DNA from: DATKZS01 sp035527835 [NCBI: bacterium]
GTDB taxonomy: Bacteria; RBG-13-61-14
Reading direction: 5' to 3'
DNA length: 31,291 nucleotides
NCBI GenBank assembly: GCA_035527835.1
Contig: DATKZS010000164.1
Coordinates: 1 to 31,291 of the forward strand
The translations under genes were made by a program, and so were the position numbers. Under the pieces are notes generated by a model. It was not told the origin of the DNA, made no database searches, and worked only from the letters and a program-made list of their open reading frames with translations. Each line of letters opens with the position of its first letter. The first letter of the stretch is position 1. Below, one piece after another: positions 7,897 through 15,838 of this stretch.

Positions 7897-8253
7897 TTGA
7901 TTGACGAGTTTGGCAAGTATTTCCGCAAACAGGTCGAGATCAGGGCCCACGGCATCGTCTACCGCGGAATGCTCCTGGGCGCGGACGATGACTTCATGTA
8001 CCTCAAGGCCCTCACCACCTGGATCACCATCCCCCTCGACAGCGTGACCGCGGTCAATCTTGAGAAGGACAGGGACTGGGACCGCAAACAGGTGCCCGGC
8101 GAGCCCAAGCCGGACCCCAAGGACCGCGACGGAAAAAAAAGATACTCGCCCTCCAATCTCCACAAGGTCCACGACCAGGAAGGCGAAAAAGAGTGGCCGG
8201 GCTATGAAGAAGACAAGACCGGGGCTGAAGCGGAGGAAGAACCGGACGAATGA
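7897..8253 (+). CDS. Small protein with Sm/LSm-like N-terminal domain
   Basis: A 118-residue soluble protein that I do not recognise as a named family. Residues 5-57 alternate short strands: KQVEIRAHGIVYRGMLLGAD, then DDFMYLKALTTWITIPLDSV, then TAVNL. The pattern resembles an Sm-type barrel (Gly near VYRGML, buried DDFMYLK, strand IPLDSVTAV). The rest is highly charged and probably disordered (EPKPDPKDRDGKK, then a Glu-rich tail EAEEEPDE). The proposed start is TTG at 7897 with GGGTGG just upstream; no ATG gives a full-length frame. It follows the phosphodiesterase after 83 bp holding a half-repeat, and converges on the membrane TPR gene. RNA binding is a fold-based guess. Confidence 0.6.
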   Translation: MIDEFGKYFRKQVEIRAHGIVYRGMLLGADDDFMYLKALTTWITIPLDSVTAVNLEKDRDWDRKQVPGEPKPDPKDRDGKKRYSPSNLHKVHDQEGEKEWPGYEEDKTGAEAEEEPDE

Positions 8254-8308
8254 CGACGCGGCCCCGCAAGATTTGCCCGGCATTGACGCCTGAACTTTTT
8301 CCCCGCCC

Positions 8309-10057
8309 TCAGTTCGGCCCCGCCATCCGGAGCGCCTCGTCAATATCCTTCATGACTTTTTCATCACCCGGCCCGGTGAGCCCGCGGGCGCGGAGCAGGG
8401 AGCGGGCGCCGTCGTCCTTTTTGCCCTGGGCCAGTTGCATGAGCCCGAGCTGGTAGTAGTAGACGGGGTCGGAGGGGCGGAGGGAGATGGCCTGTTTAAT
8501 GTCGCTCTCGGCCTCGGCGTAGCGGCCTTGCCGGGCGCGGGCGCGGCCGCGCTGGTAGATGGTTTCCGGCCGCGAGGGGTCGAGGGCCGCGGCGCGGGTG
8601 AGGGCCTGTACGGACTCGGCCCACTTTGCCTGGCGGTAGAGGGCGAGGCCGAGGTCGTGCCAGGCGTCGGCGTTTTCGGGGTCGCGGGCGATGGCCTCGC
8701 GGCAGGCCCAGGCCGCGCGCGCGTCGTCATCGGCCAGGTAATAGGCGGCGCCGAGGTTGGACCAGGCGCGCGAGCGGCCCGGGGCCTTCTCCACGGTGTC
8801 GCGCCACAGGCCGATGCCGTCGGACCATACCGTGTTTCGCAGATAGGTGTTGACCCAGAGCAGCGCGACGGCCACGCCTAAAACCGCCGCGGCCTTGCGG
8901 CCGGCCCTGACCCGCGCGGCCAGGTCCGTCAGCATCATGACGAGACCCAGAGAGGGCAGGTACAGCCGGTGCTCGAACGCCAGCTCCAGCGGGAGGAACG
9001 ACGACTCCAGCGCGAGCCCGCCCACGAACCATAGCCAGCCCAGGCAAAGGAGCGGCGCGCGCTCAGAGCGCCACAGCGCGTAAAGCGTGGCCGCGGCCAG
9101 GACCGCGAGCGCGACCGCGGTGGCCGGCGGCGCGAACAGGCCCGTGGAAGTCATCACCTCGTGCTCGAGCGACAGCCGTGCCCCCGCCGGGAACAGCCAC
9201 AGCGACACGTACCCCAGCACCACCCGCGGCTCGGTAAGCAGCCGCTCCGCCATCGTGAAATCACGCCCCGCATAGCCCGCGAGCAGGGCGCCGCCCGTAG
9301 CGCGGTAAAACAGGGCCGCCGCGAGGCCCGCCGCGACCGCGCCGCCCACCAGGTACGGCCGTGACTTGAGCCATCCGAAAAAGCCGCGCTGGGCCGCGCA
9401 CCGGTCCACCGCCAAAATGAGCGGCACGGCCGCGACCGCGTTCTCCTTGCTGGCGAGCCCCAGCCCGATGGCCGCGAAAATGGACGCCCACCAGGCGGCC
9501 GCGGTGGAATTCTTTTGCCGCGGGCGGTCCCGGAACCGGATGAAGAGCAGGAGCGCGGCCAGCGTGAACAGGGCCGCGAGCAGGTTCATGCGCTGCACCA
9601 CGTAAGTCACCGACTGCGTCTGCACCGGGTGCGCGGCAAAGGCGAGCGCGCCCAGCAAAGCCGCGGCCCGCGGCCAGGGCACGTGCTTGTTGAATGGCGC
9701 CCGCGCGAACAGTGCGCGCAGGAGCAGGAACGCCAGCGCGGCGTTGACGAGATGGATGATGAGGTTAGTGAGGTGATACGCGCGCGCGGTAAGTCCCGCG
9801 CGGGAAAAGTCCAGGGCGAAGGTGATATAGGAGAGCGGCCGGTCGCGGTTCGGGCTTTCCAGCGCCGCCCGCCGGAGCGCCGCGAGCGAGAGGGAGCCCG
9901 CGTGCACGGCGCGGTTCTCGATGATCTGCCGGTAGTCGTCGAACTGCCAGGGCGCGGACAAGGACGGCAGGTAACAGATCACGGTCACGCCGATCAGCGC
10001 CGCGACCATGATCGCGTCAACCCGGAAATTTTTGGTGGGCTCCATGAACGTCTTCAT
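8309..10057 (-). CDS. Multi-pass membrane protein with C-terminal TPR repeats (TMTC/PMT-like)
   Basis: A 582-residue protein with about ten hydrophobic segments in residues 10-420, then three to four tetratricopeptide repeats at about 425-560 (for example AWSNLGAAYYLADDDARAAW and ADAWHDLGLALYRQAKWAES). An early acidic motif PWQFDDYRQIIENRAV follows the first membrane segment, as in membrane glycosyltransferases of the PMT/TMTC type that use polyprenyl-phosphate sugars. The ATG at 10057 is used; ATG at 10045 (MEPTKNF) is an alternative, and neither has a convincing ribosome-binding site. It converges on the Sm-like gene and diverges from the GT4 gene, with a heptamer repeat between. A role in glycosylating or assembling exported material is inferred from architecture and the nearby glycan genes; no catalytic residue is proved. 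Confidence 0.75.
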   Translation of the reverse strand: MKTFMEPTKNFRVDAIMVAALIGVTVICYLPSLSAPWQFDDYRQIIENRAVHAGSLSLAALRRAALESPNRDRPLSYITFALDFSRAGLTARAYHLTNLIIHLVNAALAFLLLRALFARAPFNKHVPWPRAAALLGALAFAAHPVQTQSVTYVVQRMNLLAALFTLAALLLFIRFRDRPRQKNSTAAAWWASIFAAIGLGLASKENAVAAVPLILAVDRCAAQRGFFGWLKSRPYLVGGAVAAGLAAALFYRATGGALLAGYAGRDFTMAERLLTEPRVVLGYVSLWLFPAGARLSLEHEVMTSTGLFAPPATAVALAVLAAATLYALWRSERAPLLCLGWLWFVGGLALESSFLPLELAFEHRLYLPSLGLVMMLTDLAARVRAGRKAAAVLGVAVALLWVNTYLRNTVWSDGIGLWRDTVEKAPGRSRAWSNLGAAYYLADDDARAAWACREAIARDPENADAWHDLGLALYRQAKWAESVQALTRAAALDPSRPETIYQRGRARARQGRYAEAESDIKQAISLRPSDPVYYYQLGLMQLAQGKKDDGARSLLRARGLTGPGDEKVMKDIDEALRMAGPN

Positions 10058-10088
10058 TCTATACAATCGGCGCGGCCCGGACAATCAT

Positions 10089-10137
10089 CCTCAAGCCTCA
10101 AGCCGCAAACCTCAAACCCCAAACCTCAAACCTCAAA
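10089..10137. repeat. Tandem heptamer repeat (7 units)
   Basis: Seven contiguous 7-base units: CCTCAAG, CCTCAAG, CCGCAAA, CCTCAAA, CCCCAAA, CCTCAAA, CCTCAAA. Unit length is constant while positions 3 and 7 vary. The array lies in the 182-bp gap between the divergent TPR membrane gene and the GT4 gene. It is the same family as 2-26, 867-945 and 24737-24750. Confidence 0.85.
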
Positions 10138-10239
10138 CCCTACGCTCCCCGTTTGCCGCCCCTGCCGCGCCATGTTACCTTTGATGAAGATAGTTCCACG
10201 CGAAGTATCGCCTTTATTCCATCGTTCCAAGGACAACGT

Positions 10240-11517
10240 ATGAGGATCTGCCTGTTAAGCTATCGGGGCAACATGTACTGCGGCGGCCAGGGGGTGTACG
10301 TGTATTACCTCTCCAAGTTCCTGGCCAGGCAGGGCCACGAGGTCACGCTGGTGCAGGGCCCGCCCTACACCTGGGACACGCCGTGGTGCGAGCAGGTCCG
10401 GCTCGGCGATTACAACATGTTCGCGACCCGCAAGTTCTTCACGAAGTTCATGCCCCGGGGCGCGAGCCCGCTCACGCTCTTTACGCCCATCAACTTCTAC
10501 GAGTTCGCGGCGACCAGGTTCGGCTTCTTCCCCGAGATGCTGGCCTTTTCGCTGCGGGCCTATAACCTGCTGCGCGAGCGGTGGGCGCGCGGCGGGTTCG
10601 ACGTGATCCACGACAACCAGACGCTGGCCTACGGCCTCATCCTGATGAAGGCGTTCGGGGCGCCGGTGGTTGCCACGATCCATCATCCGCTTTCGGAGGA
10701 CCGGGTGGCGGATTTTCAGCAGCTCCCGGGATTGTACGACCGGCTGAAGCGGGTAGTCTATTATCCGATTGACATGAACCGGCGGGTGACGCCGTTCATG
10801 GACGACGTGATCACGGTGTCGAAGGCGGCGGCGGCGAGCGTGTCCCGCTCGTTCGGAATCGCGCGCGAGCGCATCCGGGTGGTGTACAACGGAGTGGACA
10901 CCGAGTCCTTCCGTCCCGATCCGGCCGTTAAGAAGAAGCCGCGCAGCCTGATCTTCGTGGGCAACACCGAGGACCGCAAGAAGGGCGCCCGCTACCTGAT
11001 GGAGGCCATGCTGCATCTGCCCAAGGACGTGACGCTCACGGTGGTTGACGGCGGCGCGCCCCGGCACCTGCTCATGGAAGAGCTGATGAAAAAGTTGCAC
11101 CTCACCGGCCGCGTGACCTGCACCGGCAAGATCGCCGCCCCGGAGCTCGTGAAAAAATATCAGGAGGCCGAGATCGGCGTGGTGGCGTCGGTGTACGAGG
11201 GCTTCGGGTTCCCGGCCTCCGAGGCCATGTCGTGCGGGCTGCCCGTGGTGAGCACCCGGGGCGGCGCGCTGCCGGAGGTGGTGGGAGAGGACGGCAAGGC
11301 CGGGTTCCTGGTCCCGCCGCGCGACCCGGCGGCAATGGCGGCCGCCATCCGCAAGCTCCTGGATAATGACGGGCTGCGCCGAAGCATGGGCGAGCGCGGC
11401 CGGGCGAGGATCGAGGAGCTCTTCTCCTGGGACACGGCCTGTCGCTCAATGACCCGCGTGTACCAGGAAAATATTGACAGGAAGCGAATGGCCCGTAGAA
11501 TGGCGGGGGTGGCGTGA
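10240..11517 (+). CDS. Glycosyltransferase family 4 (GT-B)
   Basis: A 425-residue cytoplasmic retaining glycosyltransferase. The N-terminal Rossmann domain begins MRICLLSYRGNMYCGGQGVY with the Gly-rich acceptor loop. The C-terminal donor domain includes VVYNGVDTESFRP near 226, IFVGNTEDRKKGARYLMEA near 249, and VYEGFGFPASEAMSCGLPVV near 320, whose EGFGFPASE is the E-x7-E donor motif. The start ATG at 10240 is set by AAGGA six bases upstream; the frame is open further upstream but without a signal. Its stop codon TGA shares one base with the ATG of the MOSC gene, so the two are translationally coupled even though one concerns glycans and the other molybdenum cofactor chemistry. Donor and acceptor cannot be predicted; the family includes mannosyl- and glucosyltransferases. 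Confidence 0.9.
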   Translation: MRICLLSYRGNMYCGGQGVYVYYLSKFLARQGHEVTLVQGPPYTWDTPWCEQVRLGDYNMFATRKFFTKFMPRGASPLTLFTPINFYEFAATRFGFFPEMLAFSLRAYNLLRERWARGGFDVIHDNQTLAYGLILMKAFGAPVVATIHHPLSEDRVADFQQLPGLYDRLKRVVYYPIDMNRRVTPFMDDVITVSKAAAASVSRSFGIARERIRVVYNGVDTESFRPDPAVKKKPRSLIFVGNTEDRKKGARYLMEAMLHLPKDVTLTVVDGGAPRHLLMEELMKKLHLTGRVTCTGKIAAPELVKKYQEAEIGVVASVYEGFGFPASEAMSCGLPVVSTRGGALPEVVGEDGKAGFLVPPRDPAAMAAAIRKLLDNDGLRRSMGERGRARIEELFSWDTACRSMTRVYQENIDRKRMARRMAGVA

Positions 11518-11981
11518 TGGGCAAGGTAGTATCGGTAAACATCAGCAAGGGCAAGGGCACGCCCAAGAAGCCCGTGGCCCAGATCGAGCTCGTGCCCGGG
11601 CAGGGCGTGAAGGGCGACGCTCACGCCGCGCCCGGTGACCGGCAGGTGAGCCTGCTGATGATGGAGCACATCGAGGAGGCCAGGGAGCGGCTCAAATCCG
11701 GCGGGGGCTGCGAGGCTACGGGCGATCCCGTCGAGCTTGCGCCCGGGTCGTTCGCCGAGAACATCACCACGCGGGGAATTGATTTATTGGCGCTGAAAAT
11801 CGGCGACGACCTGATCGCGGGCACGGCGCGGCTGCGCATCTCCAAGATCGGCAAGGAATGCCACCGGCCGTGCGCGATCTATTATAAGACCGGCGACTGC
11901 ATCATGCCGACGCGCGGCATCTTCGCCGCGGTGACGGAGGCCGGGGTGGTCCGGCCGGGAGACGACATTGGCAAGGGTTAA
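11517..11981 (+). CDS. MOSC domain protein
   Basis: A 154-residue single-domain MOSC protein. MOSC domains are beta-barrels linked to molybdenum cofactor sulfuration or cofactor handling. Evidence is the N-terminal VVSVNISKGKGTPKK, the GVKGDAHAAPGDRQVSLL segment, the SFAENITTRGIDL segment, and the Cys-bearing ISKIGKECHRPCAIYY near residues 114-129. The ATG at 11517 overlaps the GT4 stop codon, and the 3' end overlaps the moaA start by 14 bases, so expression with moaA is nearly certain. Stand-alone MOSC proteins next to moaA or mogA are common in anaerobes. Their precise step is not established, so no gene symbol is given. Confidence 0.88.
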   Translation: MGKVVSVNISKGKGTPKKPVAQIELVPGQGVKGDAHAAPGDRQVSLLMMEHIEEARERLKSGGGCEATGDPVELAPGSFAENITTRGIDLLALKIGDDLIAGTARLRISKIGKECHRPCAIYYKTGDCIMPTRGIFAAVTEAGVVRPGDDIGKG

Positions 11982-12942
11982 GACGCTGCGGGTCTCGGTC
12001 ACGGACCGTTGCAACCTGCGCTGCGTTTATTGCATGCCGGCCAGTGGCCTCAGCCTGATCCCGCATCAGGAGATCCTGACCTACGAGGAGATCGAGCGGG
12101 TGGCCCGGGCCGCGGTGCTCTCGGGCGTGGAAAAGGTCCGCATCACCGGCGGCGAGCCGCTGGTGCGGATGGACATCATCGCGCTCATCAGGAAGCTCGC
12201 GCAAATTCCGGGCGTCCGCGACCTGCCCATGACCACCAACGGCGTGCTCCTGGCCGGCGCCGCCGCCGAGCTGAAGAAGGCCGGGCTCCACCGCGTCACC
12301 GTGAGCATGGATACGCTCAAGCCCGAGCGCTTCGAAGAGCTTGCCCGCCGGCCGCGCCTCGCCGCGGTCATGGCCGGCATCGAGGCCGCGCGGTCCGCGG
12401 GACTTGCCCCCGTCAAGATCAACGTGGTCCTGGTCCCCGGCGTGAACGACGACGAGGTGATGGAGTTCATGCGCCTGGCCCGCGAGCGGGACCTCGAAGT
12501 GCGCTTCATCGAGCGCATGCCCATCATTGACCGCTCGCTCGGCCCTCACTGCGGGCTCACGAGCGACGCCTACGTGCCCGCGGCCGAACTGCGTAAAATC
12601 ATCGAGGCCGGGCTCGGCCCGCTGCGGCCTACAGCGGACGCCGACCCCGCCCAGCCGGCCAAGGTTTATAACCTGCCCGGAGGCAAGGGCAAGGTCGGCT
12701 TCATCTCTCCCATGAGCGAGCCGTTCTGCAAGTGGTGCGGCCGCATGCGCCTCACCCCCGACGGCAAGTTCCGCGTCTGCCTGGTCCAGGACCTGGAGGT
12801 GGACGTGAAGGGGCCGCTCCGGTCAGGGGCTTCCGACGACGAGCTGCGCGCGCTGTTTGAAAAGGCCGTGCAACTCAAGCCCGCCCAGGAAGCCGCCTGC
12901 TTCGCGCCCACCAACCGCATGATGTCCCAGATCGGGGGCTGA
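11968..12942 (+). CDS. moaA: GTP 3',8-cyclase (MoaA)
   Basis: A 324-residue radical-SAM enzyme for the first step of molybdopterin synthesis, turning GTP into 3',8-cyclo-7,8-dihydro-GTP. The N-terminal radical-SAM cluster is C15-x3-C19-x2-C22 (CNLRCVYC). ITGGEPLVR follows for SAM binding. The second Fe-S cluster is C254-x2-C257-x13-C271 (FCKWCGRMRLTPDG and VCLV). The protein ends in Gly-Gly (MSQIGG), the tail needed for catalysis in MoaA. The start is TTG at 11968, overlapping the MOSC gene by 14 bases. The N-terminus is a little shorter than in Escherichia coli MoaA but keeps every motif. All key residues are present, so the enzyme should be active. moaC, moaD, moaE and mobA are not in the window. 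Confidence 0.95.
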   Translation: MARVKTLRVSVTDRCNLRCVYCMPASGLSLIPHQEILTYEEIERVARAAVLSGVEKVRITGGEPLVRMDIIALIRKLAQIPGVRDLPMTTNGVLLAGAAAELKKAGLHRVTVSMDTLKPERFEELARRPRLAAVMAGIEAARSAGLAPVKINVVLVPGVNDDEVMEFMRLARERDLEVRFIERMPIIDRSLGPHCGLTSDAYVPAAELRKIIEAGLGPLRPTADADPAQPAKVYNLPGGKGKVGFISPMSEPFCKWCGRMRLTPDGKFRVCLVQDLEVDVKGPLRSGASDDELRALFEKAVQLKPAQEAACFAPTNRMMSQIGG

Positions 12943-12960
12943 TGCATTTAAAGCTTTTAT

Positions 12961-12990
12961 AACCGCGGAGGCGCGGAGGACGCAGAGAAG
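12961..12990. repeat. Single-arm repeat, CGCGGAG-type units
   Basis: Three 8-10 base units (CGCGGAGG, CGCGGAGGA, CGCAGAGAA) occupy 12964-12990, just after the moaA stop. A purine-rich GATGAAGGGTGAAGAGC-like stretch follows to about 13030. No complementary arm was found within 300 bp. Together with the hairpin at 13120-13203 it fills the 285-bp moaA-mogA gap, in which I see no credible gene. Confidence 0.6.
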
Positions 12991-13119
12991 AAAGATAAGA
13001 AAATGATGAAGGGTGAAGAGCAAAAAATGAAGCGACGCGACAATCAATAATAAAATCCGGACGATAATGCAGTCGCTGATGAAGCACTTGTCTCTCCCGG
13101 AAATCATGAAATTTTTTTC

Positions 13120-13203
13120 AGACAGGATTAACGGGATTAACGGGATTTTCGGAATACGCTCCCTGTTTTATTATCCTGTAAATCCCGTTAATCCTGTCTT
13201 AAG
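13120..13203. repeat. Inverted repeat with GGATTAACG units upstream of mogA
   Basis: The left arm contains GACAGGATTAACGGGATT at 13121-13138, perfectly complementary to AATCCCGTTAATCCTGTC at 13181-13198. Imperfect pairing extends to about 28 bases per arm. The left arm is itself a tandem of 9-base units (GGATTAACG). The spacer is 42 bases. The element ends about 25 bases before the mogA ATG. Confidence 0.88.
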
Positions 13204-13227
13204 ATTCTCTGAAAAGCGAGGTCTGTT

Positions 13228-13725
13228 ATGGCTGAAGAAATCAAGGCCGGCATCCTCACCCTGAGCGACAAGGGCTCGCGCGGCGAGCGGGAGGACTTAA
13301 GCGGCGCGGCCATCCGCGAGCTGCTCGCCTCGATCGGCGCCGTGGTCGAACGCTACGACGTGATCCCCGACGAGCTCGAGCTCATCAAGCAGGCGCTCGC
13401 CGCGTGGTGCGACCTCCATCACCTCGACCTCATCGTCACCACCGGAGGAACCGGCTTCGCGCCCCGCGACGTGACCCCCGAGGCCACCCGCGCCGTGATC
13501 GAGCGCGAGGCCCCTGGGCTGGCCGAGGCCATGCGCGCGGCCGGGCTCAAGAAAACGCCCCGCGCCATGCTCTCCCGCGCCGTCGCCGGCATCCGCGGAC
13601 GCACCCTCATCATCAATCTGCCCGGGAGCGTTAAAGGCGTGCGCGAGTCGCTCACCGCCATCCTCCCCGCGCTCCCTCACGCCATCGAAATCCTCGCCGG
13701 CAAGGGCGGCGAGTGCGGCCGTTAG
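13228..13725 (+). CDS. mogA: Molybdenum cofactor adenylyltransferase, MogA/MoaB family
   Basis: A 165-residue protein of the MoCF/MogA fold that adenylylates molybdopterin before metal insertion. Evidence is the N-terminal KAGILTLSDKGSRGEREDLS, where conserved SDKG and D residues bind the pterin; the central TTGGTGFAPRDVTPEAT at about 70-86; and INLPGSVKGVRESL near 131-145. The length matches single-domain MogA/MoaB rather than MoeA. ATG at 13228 has GAGG eight bases upstream. It follows moaA after a 285-bp gap filled with repeats, and is separated from trpD by a long hairpin. MogA and MoaB cannot be told apart reliably here, so the symbol is provisional. Confidence 0.9.
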   Translation: MAEEIKAGILTLSDKGSRGEREDLSGAAIRELLASIGAVVERYDVIPDELELIKQALAAWCDLHHLDLIVTTGGTGFAPRDVTPEATRAVIEREAPGLAEAMRAAGLKKTPRAMLSRAVAGIRGRTLIINLPGSVKGVRESLTAILPALPHAIEILAGKGGECGR

Positions 13726-13765
13726 AAAATAGGATGGCGTGGTTCCATTTTAGGCGATGGAAGAA

Positions 13766-13904
13766 TTTGCCGCAGATGAACGCAGATGAACGCGGATAAG
13801 AGAATTAAGAAGTAATCATCACGGATGATTACCCGGCTTCTTGATTCTTTATTCTTAATTCTTGCTTCTTCCATCCGCGTTCATCTGCGTTCATCTGCGG
13901 CAAA
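13766..13904. repeat. Perfect 32-bp inverted repeat, CGCAGATGAA units
   Basis: Positions 13766-13797 are perfectly complementary to 13873-13904. Each arm is built of 10-base units (CGCAGATGAA twice, then CGCGGAT). The 75-base interior contains a second perfect hairpin, TAATCATC at 13813-13820 with GATGATTA at 13824-13831, and AAGAATTAAG-type complementary stretches, so nearly the whole 140 bp can fold as one rod. It lies between mogA and trpD. Confidence 0.93.
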
Positions 13905-13999
13905 AATTCTCTGCTCCTTGCGCCACGCACCGCCCCGGATTTGCCCTCGCCGATTCCCGGTGATACCATTGCTAATACCGACAACGGAGGCATGATCGA

Positions 14000-15007
14000 A
14001 TGATGAAGCAATCGCTGGCCGCTCTGGCCGAAGGCAAGGACCTGGGCCGCGACCTGATGGTCGCGGTGATGAACGGGATCATGGAGGGCGAGGCCACGCC
14101 GGCGCAGATCGGGGCGTTCCTGATGGGGCTCCGGGTGAAGGGCGAGACGGTGGAGGAGATCACCGGCGCGGCCCAGGTGATGCGGGAAAAGGCCAAGCGC
14201 ATCACGGCGCCCGGCCCGTGCATTGACACCTGCGGCACCGGCGGCGACAACTCGCTCACCTTCAACATCTCGACCACCGCGGCCTTCGTGGTGGCCGGCG
14301 CGGGCCTGATCGTGGCCAAGCACGGCAACCGCGCGGCCTCCAGCGCCTGCGGCAGCGCCGACGTGCTCGCCGCGCTCGGCGTGAACATCGAGGCCGACGT
14401 ACCCCTGGTCGAGCACTGTCTTCGGGAGGCCGGCATCGGCTTCCTCTTCGCGCCGCTTCTGCACGGCGCCATGCGCTTCGCCATCGGGCCGCGCCGCGAG
14501 ATGGGGACCCGCACCATCTTCAACGTGCTCGGGCCGCTCACCAACCCGGCCGGCGCCAAGCGCCAGCTTCTCGGCGTGTTCAGCGGGCGCCTCACCGAGC
14601 CGCTGGCCCGCGTGCTCGGGAACCTGGGCTCCGAGGCCGCGCTGGTGGTCCACGGCGAGGACGGCCTCGACGAGATCACCCTCACCGCCGAGACCCGCGT
14701 GAGCGAGCTCAAGGACGGCCAGGTCAAGACCTATTCCATCAAGCCGGAGGACTTCGGGTTCAAGCGCTGTCACAAGGACGACCTCCTGGGCGGCGCGCCG
14801 GAGGACAACGCCCGCATCGCGCGCCAGGTGCTCGACAACGCGCCCGGACCCCGCCGCGACGTGATTGCCTTGAACGCCGGCGCGGCCATTTACGCGGCCG
14901 GCAAGGCCGACACCATCGCCCTGGGAGTGAAGATCGCGCTCGCGGCAATCGCCTCCGGCGCCGCCGCGAAAAAGCTCGAACTATTGGTCCAGGCCAGCAG
15001 GCCCTGA
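14000..15007 (+). CDS. trpD: Anthranilate phosphoribosyltransferase
   Basis: A 335-residue enzyme joining anthranilate to PRPP, the second step of the tryptophan pathway. The PRPP-binding loop is DTCGTGGDNSLTFNIST at about residues 74-90, followed by KHGNRAASSACGSADVLAALG at about 107-127. HGAMRFAIGPRREMGTRTIFN contains anthranilate-contacting residues. Length is standard; no glutaminase (TrpG) domain is fused. The start ATG at 14000 has GGAGG nine bases upstream; ATG at 14003 is also possible. A long hairpin precedes it, so trpD is probably the first gene of the trp transcript. The trpC start follows after only 7 bases. Confidence 0.96.
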   Translation: MMKQSLAALAEGKDLGRDLMVAVMNGIMEGEATPAQIGAFLMGLRVKGETVEEITGAAQVMREKAKRITAPGPCIDTCGTGGDNSLTFNISTTAAFVVAGAGLIVAKHGNRAASSACGSADVLAALGVNIEADVPLVEHCLREAGIGFLFAPLLHGAMRFAIGPRREMGTRTIFNVLGPLTNPAGAKRQLLGVFSGRLTEPLARVLGNLGSEAALVVHGEDGLDEITLTAETRVSELKDGQVKTYSIKPEDFGFKRCHKDDLLGGAPEDNARIARQVLDNAPGPRRDVIALNAGAAIYAAGKADTIALGVKIALAAIASGAAAKKLELLVQASRP

Positions 15008-15014
15008 GGGCGCC

Positions 15015-15818
15015 ATGGCCGGGGTCCTCCATACCTCCACCATCCTCGACCAGATCGTGGCGCAAAAGCTGATCGAGGTCGAAAGGCTGAAAAGCGGGCC
15101 GCCGCTCCGGCCGCCCGTGCGCGGCGAGCGCCCCCCGCACCGGTTCATCGCCGCGCTCAAGGACCGCGAGAGGCGCGGACGGCCGATCATCGCCGAGGTC
15201 AAGCACGCCTCGCCCTCCGCCGGCGTGCTGCGCTCCCCGTTCGACCCGGCCGCCATCGCCCGGGCCTATGAGCAAAACGGCGCGCGCTGCCTGTCCGTGA
15301 TCACCGACGAGAAGTTTTTCCAGGGCTCGCTGGAATATCTCAAGCAAGCGCGCGCGGCCGCGGGGCTGCCCATCTTGCGCAAGGAATTCATCATTGACGC
15401 GGCGCAGATCGAGGAGGCCTGGGCAGAGGGAGCGGACGCCGTGCTCCTGATCGCGCGCATCCTGGACGACGCGCTGCTGCGCGGGTTGTACCGCAAGGCC
15501 GCCGAGCGCGGGCTCGACGCGCTCATCGAGGTCCACGATGAAAAGGACCTGGAGCGCGCGCTCGAGCTCCGGCCCGCGCCGGCCATGATCGGCGTCAACA
15601 ACCGCGATCTCTCCGACTTCAGCGTGGACGTGAGGCGCACGCTCGAGCTCCTGCCGCTGATGCCGGAGGAAGCGGTGGCGGTAAGCGAGAGCGGGCTTTC
15701 CGACCCCCGGGTCCTGGACCAGCTTCAGCACGCCGGGGTGGACGCCTTCCTTGTAGGCACATCCCTTATCAAGGCCCCGGACCCGGGAGCGGCGCTCCAT
15801 GAGCTTGTTTACGGGTGA
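15015..15818 (+). CDS. trpC: Indole-3-glycerol-phosphate synthase
   Basis: A 267-residue TIM-barrel enzyme that closes carboxyphenylamino-deoxyribulose phosphate to indole-3-glycerol phosphate. Family motifs are IIAEVKHASPSAGVLR near residue 57 with the catalytic Glu and Lys, SVITDEKFFQGS near 94, LRKEFIIDAAQIEEA near 119, IGVNNRDLSDFSVD near 193, and AVSESGLSD near 220. It is monofunctional, with TrpF encoded separately downstream. GAGGGC lies five bases before the ATG, and the gene follows trpD by 7 bases. A 144-bp interval holding a hairpin separates it from trpF. Confidence 0.95.
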   Translation: MAGVLHTSTILDQIVAQKLIEVERLKSGPPLRPPVRGERPPHRFIAALKDRERRGRPIIAEVKHASPSAGVLRSPFDPAAIARAYEQNGARCLSVITDEKFFQGSLEYLKQARAAAGLPILRKEFIIDAAQIEEAWAEGADAVLLIARILDDALLRGLYRKAAERGLDALIEVHDEKDLERALELRPAPAMIGVNNRDLSDFSVDVRRTLELLPLMPEEAVAVSESGLSDPRVLDQLQHAGVDAFLVGTSLIKAPDPGAALHELVYG

Positions 15819-15838
15819 CAAGATGAGAGCAAAAATTG

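Noticed and set aside
12997-13050. A short frame starting MMKGEEQKMKRR after moaA
   Set aside because: It lies within purine-rich repeat sequence, has no ribosome-binding site and only about 15 codons.
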